Positions 8,970 to 18,570 of a stretch of 64,000 nucleotides of DNA are shown here, piece after piece (position 1 is the first letter of the stretch; every line of letters begins with the position of its first letter). Source of the DNA: Aeromicrobium ginsengisoli (GTDB lineage: Bacteria; Actinomycetota; Actinomycetes; Propionibacteriales; Nocardioidaceae); contig NZ_SDPQ02000002.1 of the NCBI RefSeq assembly GCF_004134905.2, positions 992,001 through 1,056,000 on the forward strand, in the 5' to 3' direction. Under the pieces are notes generated by a model. It was given only the letters and a program-made list of their open reading frames with translations. It was not told where the DNA came from and made no database searches. The translations under genes and the position numbers were made by a program.

Positions 8970-10400
8970 ATGACTCGCCCGATCAACCCTGACGAGCTGG
9001 CTGTCGCGCTCCAGGTGCTGGCCGCGGCCGAACGGCTCGACGAGGACGACCCCGACTACGTCGCGCTGCGCCGGGCGTGCGGGAAGTTCTACAAGAACGT
9101 CAAGAAGCACCGGCGGCTCGACAAGCGCGCCCAGGTCGCCGCGGCCGACCGCGCGGTGGTGGCGGCGACGGCGACCGGATCGCCGAGGCGCATCGACGAC
9201 GAGACCGAGGGCCTGCCGCTCGTCTCCAATGCCGCCGGCGCCACGGCAGGCACGCTGCTGGTCGCCCGCCCCTGCTACATCTGCAAGCAGAAGTACACCG
9301 TCGTCGACGCGTTCTACCACCAGCTCTGCCCTGACTGCGCTGCGCTCAACCGGGCCAAGCGCGATGCCCGCACGGACCTGACGGGCAAGCGCGCGTTGCT
9401 GACCGGTGGCCGCGCCAAGATCGGCATGTACATCGCGCTGCGCCTGCTCCGCGATGGCGCGCACACGACGATCACGACGCGTTTCCCGCACGATGCCGTA
9501 CGCCGGTTCACCGCGATGCCCGACAGTGCGGACTGGATCGACCGGCTCCGCATCGTCGGCATCGACCTGCGCGATCCGGCGCAGGTCGTCGGGCTCGCCG
9601 ACTCGGTCGCCGAGCAGGGGCCGCTCGACATCCTCATCAACAACGCGGCGCAGACCGTACGCCGCACACCGGGTGCCTACGCGCCACTGGCCGAGGCCGA
9701 GTCCGCTCCGTTGCCCGAAGGCCCCCTGCCGGAGCTCCTCACGTTCGGCCACACGAGTGACGCCCACCCGGCGGCTCTCGTCGGCTCGGTGTCGGCACAC
9801 CCGGTCCTGGCCGGCGACGCGCACACCGCCGAGGAGCTGACGTCGATGGCCCTGTCGGCAGGCTCCGCGGACCTCGCCCGGATCGATGCCGGCGGCCTGG
9901 TGCCCGACACCGTCGACGTCAACAGCTGGACGCAGCGGGTGCACGAGGTCGACGCGCTCGAGCTCCTCGAGGTCCAGCTGTGCAACACCACGGCGCCGTT
10001 CATCCTCGTCAGTCGACTGCGGCCGTCGATGGCGGCCTCCGAGGCGCGGCGCACGTACGTCGTGAACGTCTCGGCGATGGAGGGCCAGTTCAGCCGCCGC
10101 TACAAGGGGCCGGGCCACCCGCACACCAACATGGCCAAGGCCGCGCTCAACATGCTGACGCGCACCAGCGCAGGGGAGATGCTCGAGCAGGACGGCATCC
10201 TCATGACCGCTGTCGACACCGGCTGGATCACCGACGAGCGGCCGCACCCGACCAAGGTGCGACTCGCCGAGGAGGGGTTCAAGGCGCCATTGGATCTCGT
10301 CGACGGGGCCGCCCGGGTCTACGACCCGATCATCCGCGGCGAGGCCGGCGAGGACATCCACGGCGTCTTCCTCAAGGACTACGAGCCCTCGCCGTGGTGA
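8970..10400 (+). CDS. SDR-superfamily protein with N-terminal zinc ribbon and altered active site
   Basis: 476 residues. The N-terminal ~100 residues are helical and charged. Then comes a treble-clef or zinc-ribbon-like element with Cys102, Cys105, Cys120 and Cys123 (PCYICKQKY...LCPDC). A Rossmann domain starts at ~140 with LLTGGRAKIGMYIALRLL and continues with LINNAAQTVRR. In the active-site region, VNVSAMEG keeps the serine, but the usual YxxxK reads TNMAK (GHPHTNMAKAALNML), so the catalytic tyrosine is missing. The dinucleotide fold is probably kept and classical alcohol/ketone chemistry may be lost or rewired. It follows ilvD by 12 bp and overlaps the next gene by GTGA. Confidence 0.82.
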   Translation: MTRPINPDELAVALQVLAAAERLDEDDPDYVALRRACGKFYKNVKKHRRLDKRAQVAAADRAVVAATATGSPRRIDDETEGLPLVSNAAGATAGTLLVARPCYICKQKYTVVDAFYHQLCPDCAALNRAKRDARTDLTGKRALLTGGRAKIGMYIALRLLRDGAHTTITTRFPHDAVRRFTAMPDSADWIDRLRIVGIDLRDPAQVVGLADSVAEQGPLDILINNAAQTVRRTPGAYAPLAEAESAPLPEGPLPELLTFGHTSDAHPAALVGSVSAHPVLAGDAHTAEELTSMALSAGSADLARIDAGGLVPDTVDVNSWTQRVHEVDALELLEVQLCNTTAPFILVSRLRPSMAASEARRTYVVNVSAMEGQFSRRYKGPGHPHTNMAKAALNMLTRTSAGEMLEQDGILMTAVDTGWITDERPHPTKVRLAEEGFKAPLDLVDGAARVYDPIIRGEAGEDIHGVFLKDYEPSPW

Positions 10401-11020
10401 CCAACGAGGAGCTGCTCCGGTCCCAGTGGGCCGCGCTGCGCAGGTGGATCGAGACCTCGGGCGTCCTGCAGCACGCACAGGAGCAGAGCGTGCTCGAGGC
10501 GTGGAACGTGCACGAGCTCATCACGCACCTCGGCCGCTCGTTCCTCGACTTCCCGGTGCTCGGGCCGGCCGCGGGTGCTGAGCCGCGCACCCTCCGCGAG
10601 TACATCTCCAACTACGGCGCGTCCGCGCGCGACATCGCCGACGGAACCAAGCAGCTCGCCCGCTCGTTCGCCGGCGACGTGCTCTCGGGCATCGACAACT
10701 GTGCGAGGCTCGGCTTCCGCGCCCTCGACGCGCTGAAGACCGACGTCGTACGCGGTCCACTGGGTGCGATCACCCGCGACGACTTCATCCTCACCCGGAT
10801 CATCGAGCTCGTCGTGCACGGTGATGACCTGGCCCGCTCGGTACCAGGCGTCGCCGCGCCGCCGCTGCTCGAGCCGCCGGTCGCAGCTGTCGCGGACGCA
10901 CTCGCACGTGCGTACGTCGAGGTCACCGGCCGCGAGCCGGAGTTCGACGACCACCTCGACTGGATCAGGACCGCCACGGGCCGGGCGGCGTCCGAGGACG
11001 ACGCACTGCCCCTGCTCTGA
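10397..11020 (+). CDS. DinB/maleylpyruvate isomerase-fold protein (mycothiol-dependent type)
   Basis: 207 residues from the GTG that overlaps the stop of the SDR gene by four bases (another GTG lies one codon upstream). The N-terminal half is the four-helix maleylpyruvate-isomerase N domain: LRSQWAALRRWIE, then WNVHELITHLGRSFLDFP with a potential metal-binding histidine, and later LTRIIELVVHGDDLARSV with the second conserved histidine. The C-terminal region resembles the sterol-carrier-like tail of this family. Family members use mycothiol as cofactor in thiol-transfer or isomerisation reactions. Coupling to the SDR gene suggests they act together; the substrate is unknown. Confidence 0.75.
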   Translation: MTNEELLRSQWAALRRWIETSGVLQHAQEQSVLEAWNVHELITHLGRSFLDFPVLGPAAGAEPRTLREYISNYGASARDIADGTKQLARSFAGDVLSGIDNCARLGFRALDALKTDVVRGPLGAITRDDFILTRIIELVVHGDDLARSVPGVAAPPLLEPPVAAVADALARAYVEVTGREPEFDDHLDWIRTATGRAASEDDALPLL

Positions 11021-11022
11021 CG

Positions 11023-11073
11023 CCAGACGCACGTCGGCCCGGCAGGGCAGAGCTCCACCGGGCCGACGTCTGG
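11023..11073. terminator. Long hairpin terminator between convergent genes
   Basis: Outer arms CCAGAC (11023-11028) and GTCTGG (11068-11073), inner arms GTCGGCCCGG (11033-11042) and CCGGGCCGAC (11058-11067). Together they make 16 base pairs with one 4-nt bulge and a 15-nt loop. It sits between the stop of the DinB-type gene and a minus-strand gene remnant, and so can act in both directions. Confidence 0.7.
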
Positions 11074-11080
11074 CTGAGGA

Positions 11081-11230
11081 CTAGCCGGTGACGCACTTCT
11101 CGACGTCCGACGCGATCGCGTCGCGCGCCTTCTCGTCCGCCTTGGTCGGCTTGAACTTGTTGTCCTGCTCCTTCAGAGCCTTGACCGCCTTGTCCGACAG
11201 CATGAACTGTTGATGGGGGAGTCGGTCCAC
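11081..11230 (-). pseudogene. C-terminal remnant of an unidentified lysine-rich protein
   Basis: A minus-strand frame of 49 codons from a GTG at 11230 (or 40 from an ATG at 11203), ending in TAG at 11081-11083. The translation looks like genuine protein: LPHQQFMLSDKAVKALKEQ, then a Lys/Asp/Ala-rich helix ending in ASDVEKCVTG. The upstream part is interrupted by a stop at 11249-11251 and then the ilvB promoter, so the 5' part of the gene seems to have been lost, while its 3' hairpin at 11023-11073 remains. It could alternatively be an intact small protein, but no ribosome-binding site or promoter was seen. Confidence 0.4.
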
Positions 11231-11255
11231 ATGCTGGTACGTCCTGTCTCACCAC

Positions 11256-11284
11256 TTGACCACCGCTGGTTGGGCGACGAGACT
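11256..11284 (+). promoter_or_regulatory. Promoter of the ilvB leader and ilvBNC
   Basis: TTGACC (-35), a 17-bp spacer and GAGACT (-10) form one of the best promoters in the window. The -10 ends six bases before the GTG of the leader peptide, implying that the leader ORF is translated from a leaderless transcript. Confidence 0.65.
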
Positions 11285-11290
11285 GAACGC

Positions 11291-11323
11291 GTGCATGCAG
11301 AGATTCTCGTAGTACACCGCTGA
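11291..11323 (+). CDS. ilvB leader peptide, [10 protein letters not shown]
   Basis: A ten-codon ORF (GTG start, TGA stop) 120 bp before ilvB. Four consecutive codons specify Ile-Leu-Val-Val, the three end products of the pathway controlled. The promoter places transcription initiation at the GTG. It is followed by a hairpin (11323-11349) and an intrinsic terminator (11351-11384), as in ribosome-mediated attenuation. An overlapping five-codon frame (MQRFS) at 11295 was considered and lacks branched-chain codons. Confidence 0.75.
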   Translation: MHAEILVVHR

Positions 11324-11384
11324 CGCGATGGCCTGATCCGGCCCCGCGTCTCCCTCGAATGCCTCACGGCCGAGGGATTTTTTT
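11323..11384 (+). terminator. ilvB attenuator: pause hairpin and U-tract terminator
   Basis: The first hairpin pairs ACGCG (11323-11327) and GGCC (11330-11333) with GGCC (11340-11343) and CGCGT (11345-11349). The second is a true intrinsic terminator: TCCCTCG (11351-11357) pairs with CGAGGGA (11371-11377), followed by seven T residues (11378-11384). Readthrough should depend on ribosome stalling at the ILVV codons when aminoacyl-tRNA is scarce (established mechanism for this class, inferred here). Confidence 0.75.
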
Positions 11385-11442
11385 ATGCGAACAGCCGGGT
11401 CACTCAACGACATACGATGGACCGAAACAGAAGGACGACATC

Positions 11443-13208
11443 ATGACCGAGCAGCTCACGGGGGCTCAGAGCCTCGTGCGGGCGCTGGAGCACGCCGGGG
11501 TCGACACGATCTTCGGCATCCCGGGCGGTGCGATCCTGCCCGCGTACGACCCTCTTTTCGACTCCGAGAAGATCCGCCACATCCTCGTCCGGCACGAGCA
11601 GGGCGCGGGACATGCGGCGCAGGGCTACGCCATGGTCACCGGCAAGGTCGGCGTCTGCATGGCCACGTCGGGACCCGGCGCGACCAACCTCGTCACCGCG
11701 ATCGCCGATGCCCACATGGACTCGGTCCCGATCGTCGCGATCACGGGTCAGGTGCCGAGCGGGTCGATCGGCTCGGACGCGTTCCAGGAGGCCGACATCC
11801 GCGGCATCACGATGCCGATCACCAAGCACAGTTTCCTCGTGACCGACCCCGCCGAGATCCCGCTCGTCATCGCCGAGGCGTTCCACATCGCCGGCACGGG
11901 ACGACCCGGACCGGTGCTCGTCGACATCGCCAAGGACGCCCTGCAGGCCACCACGACGTTCACCTGGCCGACCGAGCTCGCGCTGCCCGGCTACCGGCCC
12001 ACGACGCGTCCCCACGGCAAGCAGGTCCGCGAGGCCGCGCGCCTGATCGCCGCGGCCGAGCGTCCGGTCCTCTACGTGGGCGGTGGCGTCATCAAGGCTG
12101 ATGCGTCGGCCGAGCTCAAGGTCCTCGCCGAGATGACCCAGATCCCGGTCGTCACCACGCTCATGGCGCGGGGCGCCTTCCCGGACTCGCACGAGCTGCA
12201 CCTCGGTATGCCGGGCATGCACGGCACGGTCGCGGCAGTCGCAGCCCTGCAGAAGAGCGACCTGCTGATCTCGCTGGGTGCCCGGTTCGATGACCGGGTG
12301 ACGGGGCAGCTCGCCTCGTTCGCGCCGCTCGCCAAGATCATCCACGCCGACATCGACCCGGCTGAGATCTCCAAGAACCGCACGGCCGACGTCCCGATCG
12401 TGGGCGACTGCCGCGAGGTCATCGCCGACCTCATCTCGACCCTGCAGAAGCAGGCGTCCGAGGACGGCATCGAGGGCGACTACGCCGCGTGGAAAGCCCA
12501 GATGCTCGGCATCAAGGACAGGTACCCGGTCGGCTACGACAAGCCCGAGACCGGGCTCGCTCCGCAGACCGTGATCGAGCGCATCAATGCGATCGCGGGT
12601 CCCGAGGCGACCTACACCGCAGGCGTCGGCCAGCACCAGATGTGGGCCGCGCACTACGTCGACTTCGAACGCCCGCGTCAGTGGCTCAACTCCGGCGGTG
12701 CCGGCACGATGGGCTACGCGGTTCCGGCCGCGATGGGCGCGCAGGTCGGCCTGCCCGGCTCGGTGGTCTGGGCGATCGATGGTGACGGCTGCTTCCAGAT
12801 GACCAACCAGGAGCTCGCGACCTGCGCGATCGAGAACATCCCGATCAAGGTCGCGGTCATCAACAACTCGTCGCTCGGCATGGTGCGGCAGTGGCAGACA
12901 CTGCTCTACGAAGGCCGCTACTCCAACACGGACCTCAACACGGGTCCGGAGTCGATCGGCGCGCGACGCATCCCCGACTTCCTCAAGCTCGCCGAGGCCT
13001 ACGGCTGCGTCGGGCTGCGCTGCGAGAGCGAGGAAGACCTCGACGCGACGATCGAGAAGGCCATGGCCATCACGGACCGACCCGTCGTGATCGACTTCGT
13101 GGTCGAGCGAGACGCGATGGTGTGGCCCATGGTCCACGCCGGCACCAGCAACGACGCCATCCAGATCGCCCGCGACCTGGCCCCCGAGTGGGATGACGAG
13201 GACCTCTG

Positions 13209-13209
<1 letters not shown>
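11443..13209 (+). CDS. ilvB: Acetolactate synthase, large (catalytic) subunit
   Basis: 588 residues from the ATG with AGAAGGA seven bases upstream. An in-frame ATG at 11359 lies inside the attenuator hairpin and is not credible. ThDP-enzyme features are in order: the activating glutamate in [15 protein letters not shown] near residue 50, the central FAD-binding domain, and the ThDP/metal motif [16 protein letters not shown]...VINNSS in the C-terminal domain. It condenses pyruvate to acetolactate or acetohydroxybutyrate, the committed step to Val/Leu/Ile. First gene of ilvBNC; its stop overlaps the ilvN ATG by one base (TGATG). Regulation is by the leader-peptide attenuator upstream, and by feedback through IlvN. 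Confidence 0.98.
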
Positions 13210-14787
<1,578 letters not shown>

Positions 14788-14804
14788 TCAGCAACGACCC
14801 AAGA

Positions 14805-14834
14805 GGGGCGTCACCGCTTCGGCGGTGGCGCCCC
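14805..14834 (+). terminator. Terminator after ilvC
   Basis: Stem GGGGCGTCACCGC / GCGGTGGCGCCCC (13 bp with one G-U wobble) closed by a stable TTCG tetraloop, beginning 17 bases after the ilvC stop. No U-tract follows, other than TT. Confidence 0.75.
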
Positions 14835-14962
14835 TTCGGCGTTCTCGGGCGCCGTTCAGCGGGGCATCGCCCAGCGTTCGCCTCCGCGCCGGCCCCGCGT
14901 CACCTGCCTCGCCTTGCATCGAGGGGTGCCCACCACCGGGTCACTCGAGCCAGGAGCCTGAC

Positions 14963-16198
14963 ATGAATCGTCGTCTGCACGTCACCACCCGTCGCGTCGT
15001 GACGGGAGGTGCAGCAGCTCTCCTCGCGGCCGCGGCGATCTCGCCGGCGGCTGCCTCGGTCCAGCACCACGACCATGATCCGGGCACGACCAGCAGCCCC
15101 AGGTTGCTCGCGAGGTCACTCCTGTCAGCCGACCACCTCGAGCCGGGCCCGCCGTCCGGCGCACTGGCCACGCCCGCCAACGGGCGGCAGGGACCCTTCG
15201 CGGGCCAGGTGATCCCCGGTTTCTCCGCAGCCCTCGACAACGGCGACGGCACGTTCTGGGCGCAGCCGGACAACGGGTTCGGCGCCAAGGGCAACTCGGC
15301 GGACTTCCTGCTCCGCCTCTATCTGGTCAAGCCGCACTGGAAGACCGCAGAGGGTGGCGCCGGCCAGACCGAGGTGCTGCGCCACATCACGCTCTCCGAC
15401 CCGAATCACAAGGTGGGCTTCCCGATCGTCAACGAGACGGGCACCCGGCAGCTGACCGGCGACGACTTCGACATCGAGTCGGTGCAGCGCGGCCGCAACG
15501 GCTCGTTCTGGATCGGCGACGAGTTCGGCCCGTTCCTGCTGCACGTCGACTCACGGGGTCGCCTGCTGTCCGCGCCGGTGGCGTTCCCGCTCGGCATGTC
15601 GCCGCAGAACCCCCACCTCGGCGACGCGCAGCCCAACGTCCAGCGCAGCGGTGGCTTCGAGGCCATGGCGGAGTCCACGAGCGGACGCTACCTCTACCCG
15701 ATCGTCGAGAGCGCGCTCGTCAACGACGCCGACAAGCGCCGCCGTGTCATCTCGGAGTTCGACACGCGTACCGGCCGCTACACCGGCACGACGTGGACGT
15801 ATCACGTCGATGTCGACGCCAACTCCGCCGCTGACGCGCAGATGATCCGGCCGGGCGTGCTCCTGGTCCTCGAGCGGGACAACTTCGACGGTCCCAGCGC
15901 GGTGACGAAGCGGGTCTACGAGGTACGCCTCGACCGTCGCGGCACCGACCGGCCGCTGGCCAAGTCGCTCGTCGTGGACCTCCTCAAGATCTCCGACCCC
16001 GCCGGGATCAGCGACGGCGGCGGCTGGGGCACGGGCACGCAGTTCTCGTTCGGCTTCCAGTCGGTCGAGACCCTCGTACCGCTGTCACACGGTCGGCTCC
16101 TGATCGCCAACGACAACAACTATCCGGGCAACTCGGCTCGCTTCCCCGGCACGCCCGACGACACCGAGATGATCGTCATCGATCCCGGCAGCCGCTGA
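14963..16198 (+). CDS. Secreted esterase-like activity of phytase family protein
   Basis: 411 residues from an ATG with AGGAG eight bases upstream. The N-terminus TTRRVVTGGAAALLAAAA followed by AISPAAAS is a probable Tat or Sec signal peptide (twin arginine, hydrophobic core, AxA-type cleavage site), so the enzyme should be exported. The mature part has the phytase-like beta-propeller features: GFSAALDNGDGTFWAQPDNGFG, then DFDIESVQRGRNGSFWIGDE and GGFEAMAESTSGRYLYPI, rich in acidic calcium-binding loops. The family is annotated as phytase-like esterase; the real substrate is uncertain. It is monocistronic, with its stop directly abutting the stop of the convergent MocR gene. Confidence 0.85.
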   Translation: MNRRLHVTTRRVVTGGAAALLAAAAISPAAASVQHHDHDPGTTSSPRLLARSLLSADHLEPGPPSGALATPANGRQGPFAGQVIPGFSAALDNGDGTFWAQPDNGFGAKGNSADFLLRLYLVKPHWKTAEGGAGQTEVLRHITLSDPNHKVGFPIVNETGTRQLTGDDFDIESVQRGRNGSFWIGDEFGPFLLHVDSRGRLLSAPVAFPLGMSPQNPHLGDAQPNVQRSGGFEAMAESTSGRYLYPIVESALVNDADKRRRVISEFDTRTGRYTGTTWTYHVDVDANSAADAQMIRPGVLLVLERDNFDGPSAVTKRVYEVRLDRRGTDRPLAKSLVVDLLKISDPAGISDGGGWGTGTQFSFGFQSVETLVPLSHGRLLIANDNNYPGNSARFPGTPDDTEMIVIDPGSR

Positions 16199-17650
16199 TC
16201 AGGCAATGAGCTCGAGCGTGTCGGCGGTGTCCACCGCCGACACGTTCGTCTCACGGTTGCCGACGACCTCGTCGTACGCCCTGCGCAGCCGGACGACGGC
16301 TTCGGTCAGGATGTCGACGGCGGGCATGAAGGGCAGGCGCAGGTGGCGCTCGCTGACGGGCACCGGGCTGGTGAAGAAGCGGGGGCCGGGCGTGAGGATC
16401 AGCCCTTGGCGCTCGGCGGCGGCGGTCAGGCGGGACGACATCCGGTCCGGCAGCGTCACCCACAGGCTCGAGCCGCCACCGGGGCACGGCGCCACGATGT
16501 CCGGCAGTGCCGCCGCGAGCTCACCGAGCAGGTGGTCGCGCCCCGTGCGCAGCCTCGCGCGCCCGGCTGCCGCGGTCTGGCCGCCGTCCGTGAGGAGCTC
16601 GGCGACGACCAGCTGCTCGAAGCCCGGCGTGCCGAGGTCCTGGTTCATCCGCGCCTGGATCAACGGCATGACCAGGTCGCGCGGGACGCGGGCCCAGCCG
16701 ATGCGCAGCCCGCCCCAGTAGGACTTGGACGTCGAGTCCACGATGATCGTGCGCGGATCGTACGCGGCGAACGAGGGCGGCAGCTCGATCCCGTCGAGAT
16801 TGACCTCGCGGAGTGACTCGTCGACGATCGGCACGACGTCGTGCCGGCGAAGCTCGCGGGCCCACGCGCCCCGTTCGTCGTCGCTCATGACAGCGCCGGT
16901 CGGGTTGTGGAAGTCCGGGATGATGTACGCCGCGGCGTGGGGGGCGCTCCGAACCGCCTCACCGAGCGCCGCGGTGTCCCACGGGGTCTCTCCGACCGGC
17001 ATCGACGTGAGCCGGGCGCCGAGGGAGCTGAACGACTCGGGGGCGTGCGGCCAGCTCGTGCCCTCCACGATCATGCGTTGACCGGGCCGGAGCATGGCGC
17101 GGCCGAGCAGTGAGATGGCCCCTTGTGCCCCACTCGTCACGACGATCTGTCCGGGATCGGTCGGCAGCCCGCGGTCGGTGTAACGCTGCGCGATGATCTC
17201 CCTCAGGGCCGGCAGCCCGTCCGGGAGGTAGCCACTCGTGGCGAGGAGACCGGGCAGCTTGGTGGCAGCGGCCTCGAAGGCCCGGGCGATCCCCGGAGTC
17301 GCCAAGGGTGCCGAGAACGTCATGGCGATCGTGTGCGCGTCATCCGGCGCGACGATCAGACTGCTCGCGTGCGAGGGGGAGAGGGGCAGGCGCACGATGC
17401 TGCCCGAACCCTGGCGCGAGTGCAGCAGGCCGGTGTCGCGGAGCTCGGCATAGACGCGTGTGGTCGTCGTCCGGCTGACCCCGAGGGCATCGGCGAGGGT
17501 GCGCTCCGAAGGCAGCCGGCTCCCGTCCGGCACGCGGCCGTCCACCACGAGGAGCCGGATCCTCTCGGCGATGTCCTTGTACGCAGGGCCAGTCGCATCG
17601 CTCCCGCCGAGCAGGGCAGCGAGACGGGCGGCAGAGAGGGCGATGGGCAC
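16199..17650 (-). CDS. MocR-type regulator: GntR HTH fused to PLP aminotransferase domain
   Basis: 483 residues, GTG start. Residues ~20-90 are a winged helix of GntR type (AYKDIAERIRLLVVDGRVP, LPSERTLADALGVSRTTTTR, LRDTGLLHSRQGSGSIV). The rest is a fold-type I aminotransferase domain with the PLP lysine in DSTSKSYWGGLRIGW and the substrate-binding arginine region near the C-terminus. MocR proteins are usually regulators sensing PLP or amino compounds, not true aminotransferases. It diverges from a small membrane protein and a YczE-like gene across a palindromic region, the arrangement known for YczR/YczE pairs, so these are its likely targets. Confidence 0.9.
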   Translation of the reverse strand: MPIALSAARLAALLGGSDATGPAYKDIAERIRLLVVDGRVPDGSRLPSERTLADALGVSRTTTTRVYAELRDTGLLHSRQGSGSIVRLPLSPSHASSLIVAPDDAHTIAMTFSAPLATPGIARAFEAAATKLPGLLATSGYLPDGLPALREIIAQRYTDRGLPTDPGQIVVTSGAQGAISLLGRAMLRPGQRMIVEGTSWPHAPESFSSLGARLTSMPVGETPWDTAALGEAVRSAPHAAAYIIPDFHNPTGAVMSDDERGAWARELRRHDVVPIVDESLREVNLDGIELPPSFAAYDPRTIIVDSTSKSYWGGLRIGWARVPRDLVMPLIQARMNQDLGTPGFEQLVVAELLTDGGQTAAAGRARLRTGRDHLLGELAAALPDIVAPCPGGGSSLWVTLPDRMSSRLTAAAERQGLILTPGPRFFTSPVPVSERHLRLPFMPAVDILTEAVVRLRRAYDEVVGNRETNVSAVDTADTLELIA

Positions 17651-17665
17651 AAGGCCACTGTTTCA

Positions 17666-17694
17666 CAATTGGCTATTCAATACCAGACCAATTG
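17666..17694. promoter_or_regulatory. Palindromic operator between mocR and the yczE-type operon
   Basis: CAATTGG (17666-17672) and CCAATTG (17688-17694) form a perfect inverted repeat with a 15-bp AT-rich centre, in the 60-bp region between the divergent genes. MocR regulators usually bind such intergenic sites to control themselves and the neighbour. Confidence 0.6.
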
Positions 17695-17710
17695 AGTCAA
17701 GACTGGATAC

Positions 17711-17872
17711 ATGAACCACCTCATCGTTCTCGTCCTTCTCGCCCTCGCGTTCGCCGCGTTGGCGGTCGTTCTCGTCCGTACGCTTCGCGGCGACGGCTAC
17801 GGGTTGCGACCGCCGCCACGCAGTCATCGAGAGGAGGTCGACCTGCACAGCCGCTACCGGAGTCTGGTCTGA
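17711..17872 (+). CDS. Small single-pass membrane protein (53 aa)
   Basis: ATG at 17711, TGA at 17870-17872. Residues ~3-22 are a pure hydrophobic helix (LIVLVLLALAFAALAVVLV), followed by a basic, proline-rich tail with RPPPRSHREEVDLHSRYR. The stop overlaps the ATG of the YczE-like gene (TGATG), so the two are translationally coupled and probably form a unit. It starts 17 bp after the putative MocR operator with little or no leader. No family was recognised. It may be a partner subunit of the YczE-like transporter. Confidence 0.6.
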   Translation: MNHLIVLVLLALAFAALAVVLVRTLRGDGYGLRPPPRSHREEVDLHSRYRSLV

Positions 17873-18570
17873 TGGCAGACATGGTCAACCGTCTTGCTCG
17901 CCTCTTCATCGGCCTGAGCCTCTACGGCTTCACGATGGCGATGATGGTCGAGTCGACCCTGGGTCTGGACCCGTGGGACGTCTTCCACGAAGGACTGGCG
18001 GGCCACCTGCCGCTGACCTTCGGGCAGGTCGTCATCCTCGTGGGAGCCGTCGTGCTCCTGCTGTGGATCCCGCTGCGCCAGATGCCGGGGATCGGCACGG
18101 TCTTCAACGTCATCGTGATCGGGGTGGCCGCCGACGCCGGCATCGCCGCGATCAGCCAGCCGGACAACCTGTGGTTGCGCGGCCTGCTCCTCGTCGGCGG
18201 CGTCGTCGGCAACGGCCTTGCCGGCGCGATCTACATCGGCGCCCAGCTCGGTCCGGGCCCGCGCGACGGCCTCTGGCTGGGACTCGTGCGGCGTACGGGC
18301 CGCAGCGTGCGGTTCTGGCGCACCGTCATCGAGGTGTCCGTCCTGGTGATCGGCTTCGTGCTGGGCGGCACGGTGGGCGTCGGCACGGTCCTGTACGCGC
18401 TCACGATTGGCCCGATCGTGCAGTTCTTCCTCCCGCTGACGCAGGCTCCGCAGCCGTCAGACGGTTCGGGGCGGCCTCACTGGTCGGGCACGATGCGCAG
18501 TCGCGGCACACCCCGCGCCGACGGGTGCACGATCACGGGTTCGTCGGTGGGGTCCGCCGACGCCGAGTAG
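17872..18570 (+). CDS. YczE/YitT-like integral membrane protein
   Basis: 232 residues from the ATG overlapping the upstream small ORF (an alternative ATG is three codons further in). Five or six transmembrane segments occupy residues 1-190: LFIGLSLYGFTMAMMVES, VVILVGAVVLLLWIPL, GTVFNVIVIGVAADAGIAA, GLLLVGGVVGNGLAGAIY, VSVLVIGFVLGG and VLYALTIGPIVQFFLPL. Conserved polar features are GLDPWDVFHEG and GPGPRDGLWLGL. Family members are probably transporters under MocR control; no substrate is assigned. The last ~40 residues are hydrophilic, non-conserved in appearance, and overlap the 3' end of the convergent GGDEF-EAL gene by 94 bp. Confidence 0.85.
   Translation: MADMVNRLARLFIGLSLYGFTMAMMVESTLGLDPWDVFHEGLAGHLPLTFGQVVILVGAVVLLLWIPLRQMPGIGTVFNVIVIGVAADAGIAAISQPDNLWLRGLLLVGGVVGNGLAGAIYIGAQLGPGPRDGLWLGLVRRTGRSVRFWRTVIEVSVLVIGFVLGGTVGVGTVLYALTIGPIVQFFLPLTQAPQPSDGSGRPHWSGTMRSRGTPRADGCTITGSSVGSADAE

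Noticed and set aside
7221..10478. A very long open frame on the minus strand opposite ilvD, the SDR gene and part of the DinB-type gene.
   Set aside because: Translation is Arg/Asp/Gly-rich with no domain, and the plus-strand genes are certain. It is the usual antisense shadow of high-GC codon bias.
11295..11312. Five-codon frame MQRFS as the ilvB leader.
   Set aside because: It lacks branched-chain codons, whereas the overlapping GTG frame has ILVV and fits the promoter spacing.
11359..11442. Upstream ATG extending IlvB by 28 residues.
   Set aside because: The ATG lies in the attenuator hairpin, and the AGAAGGA site serves the ATG at 11443.
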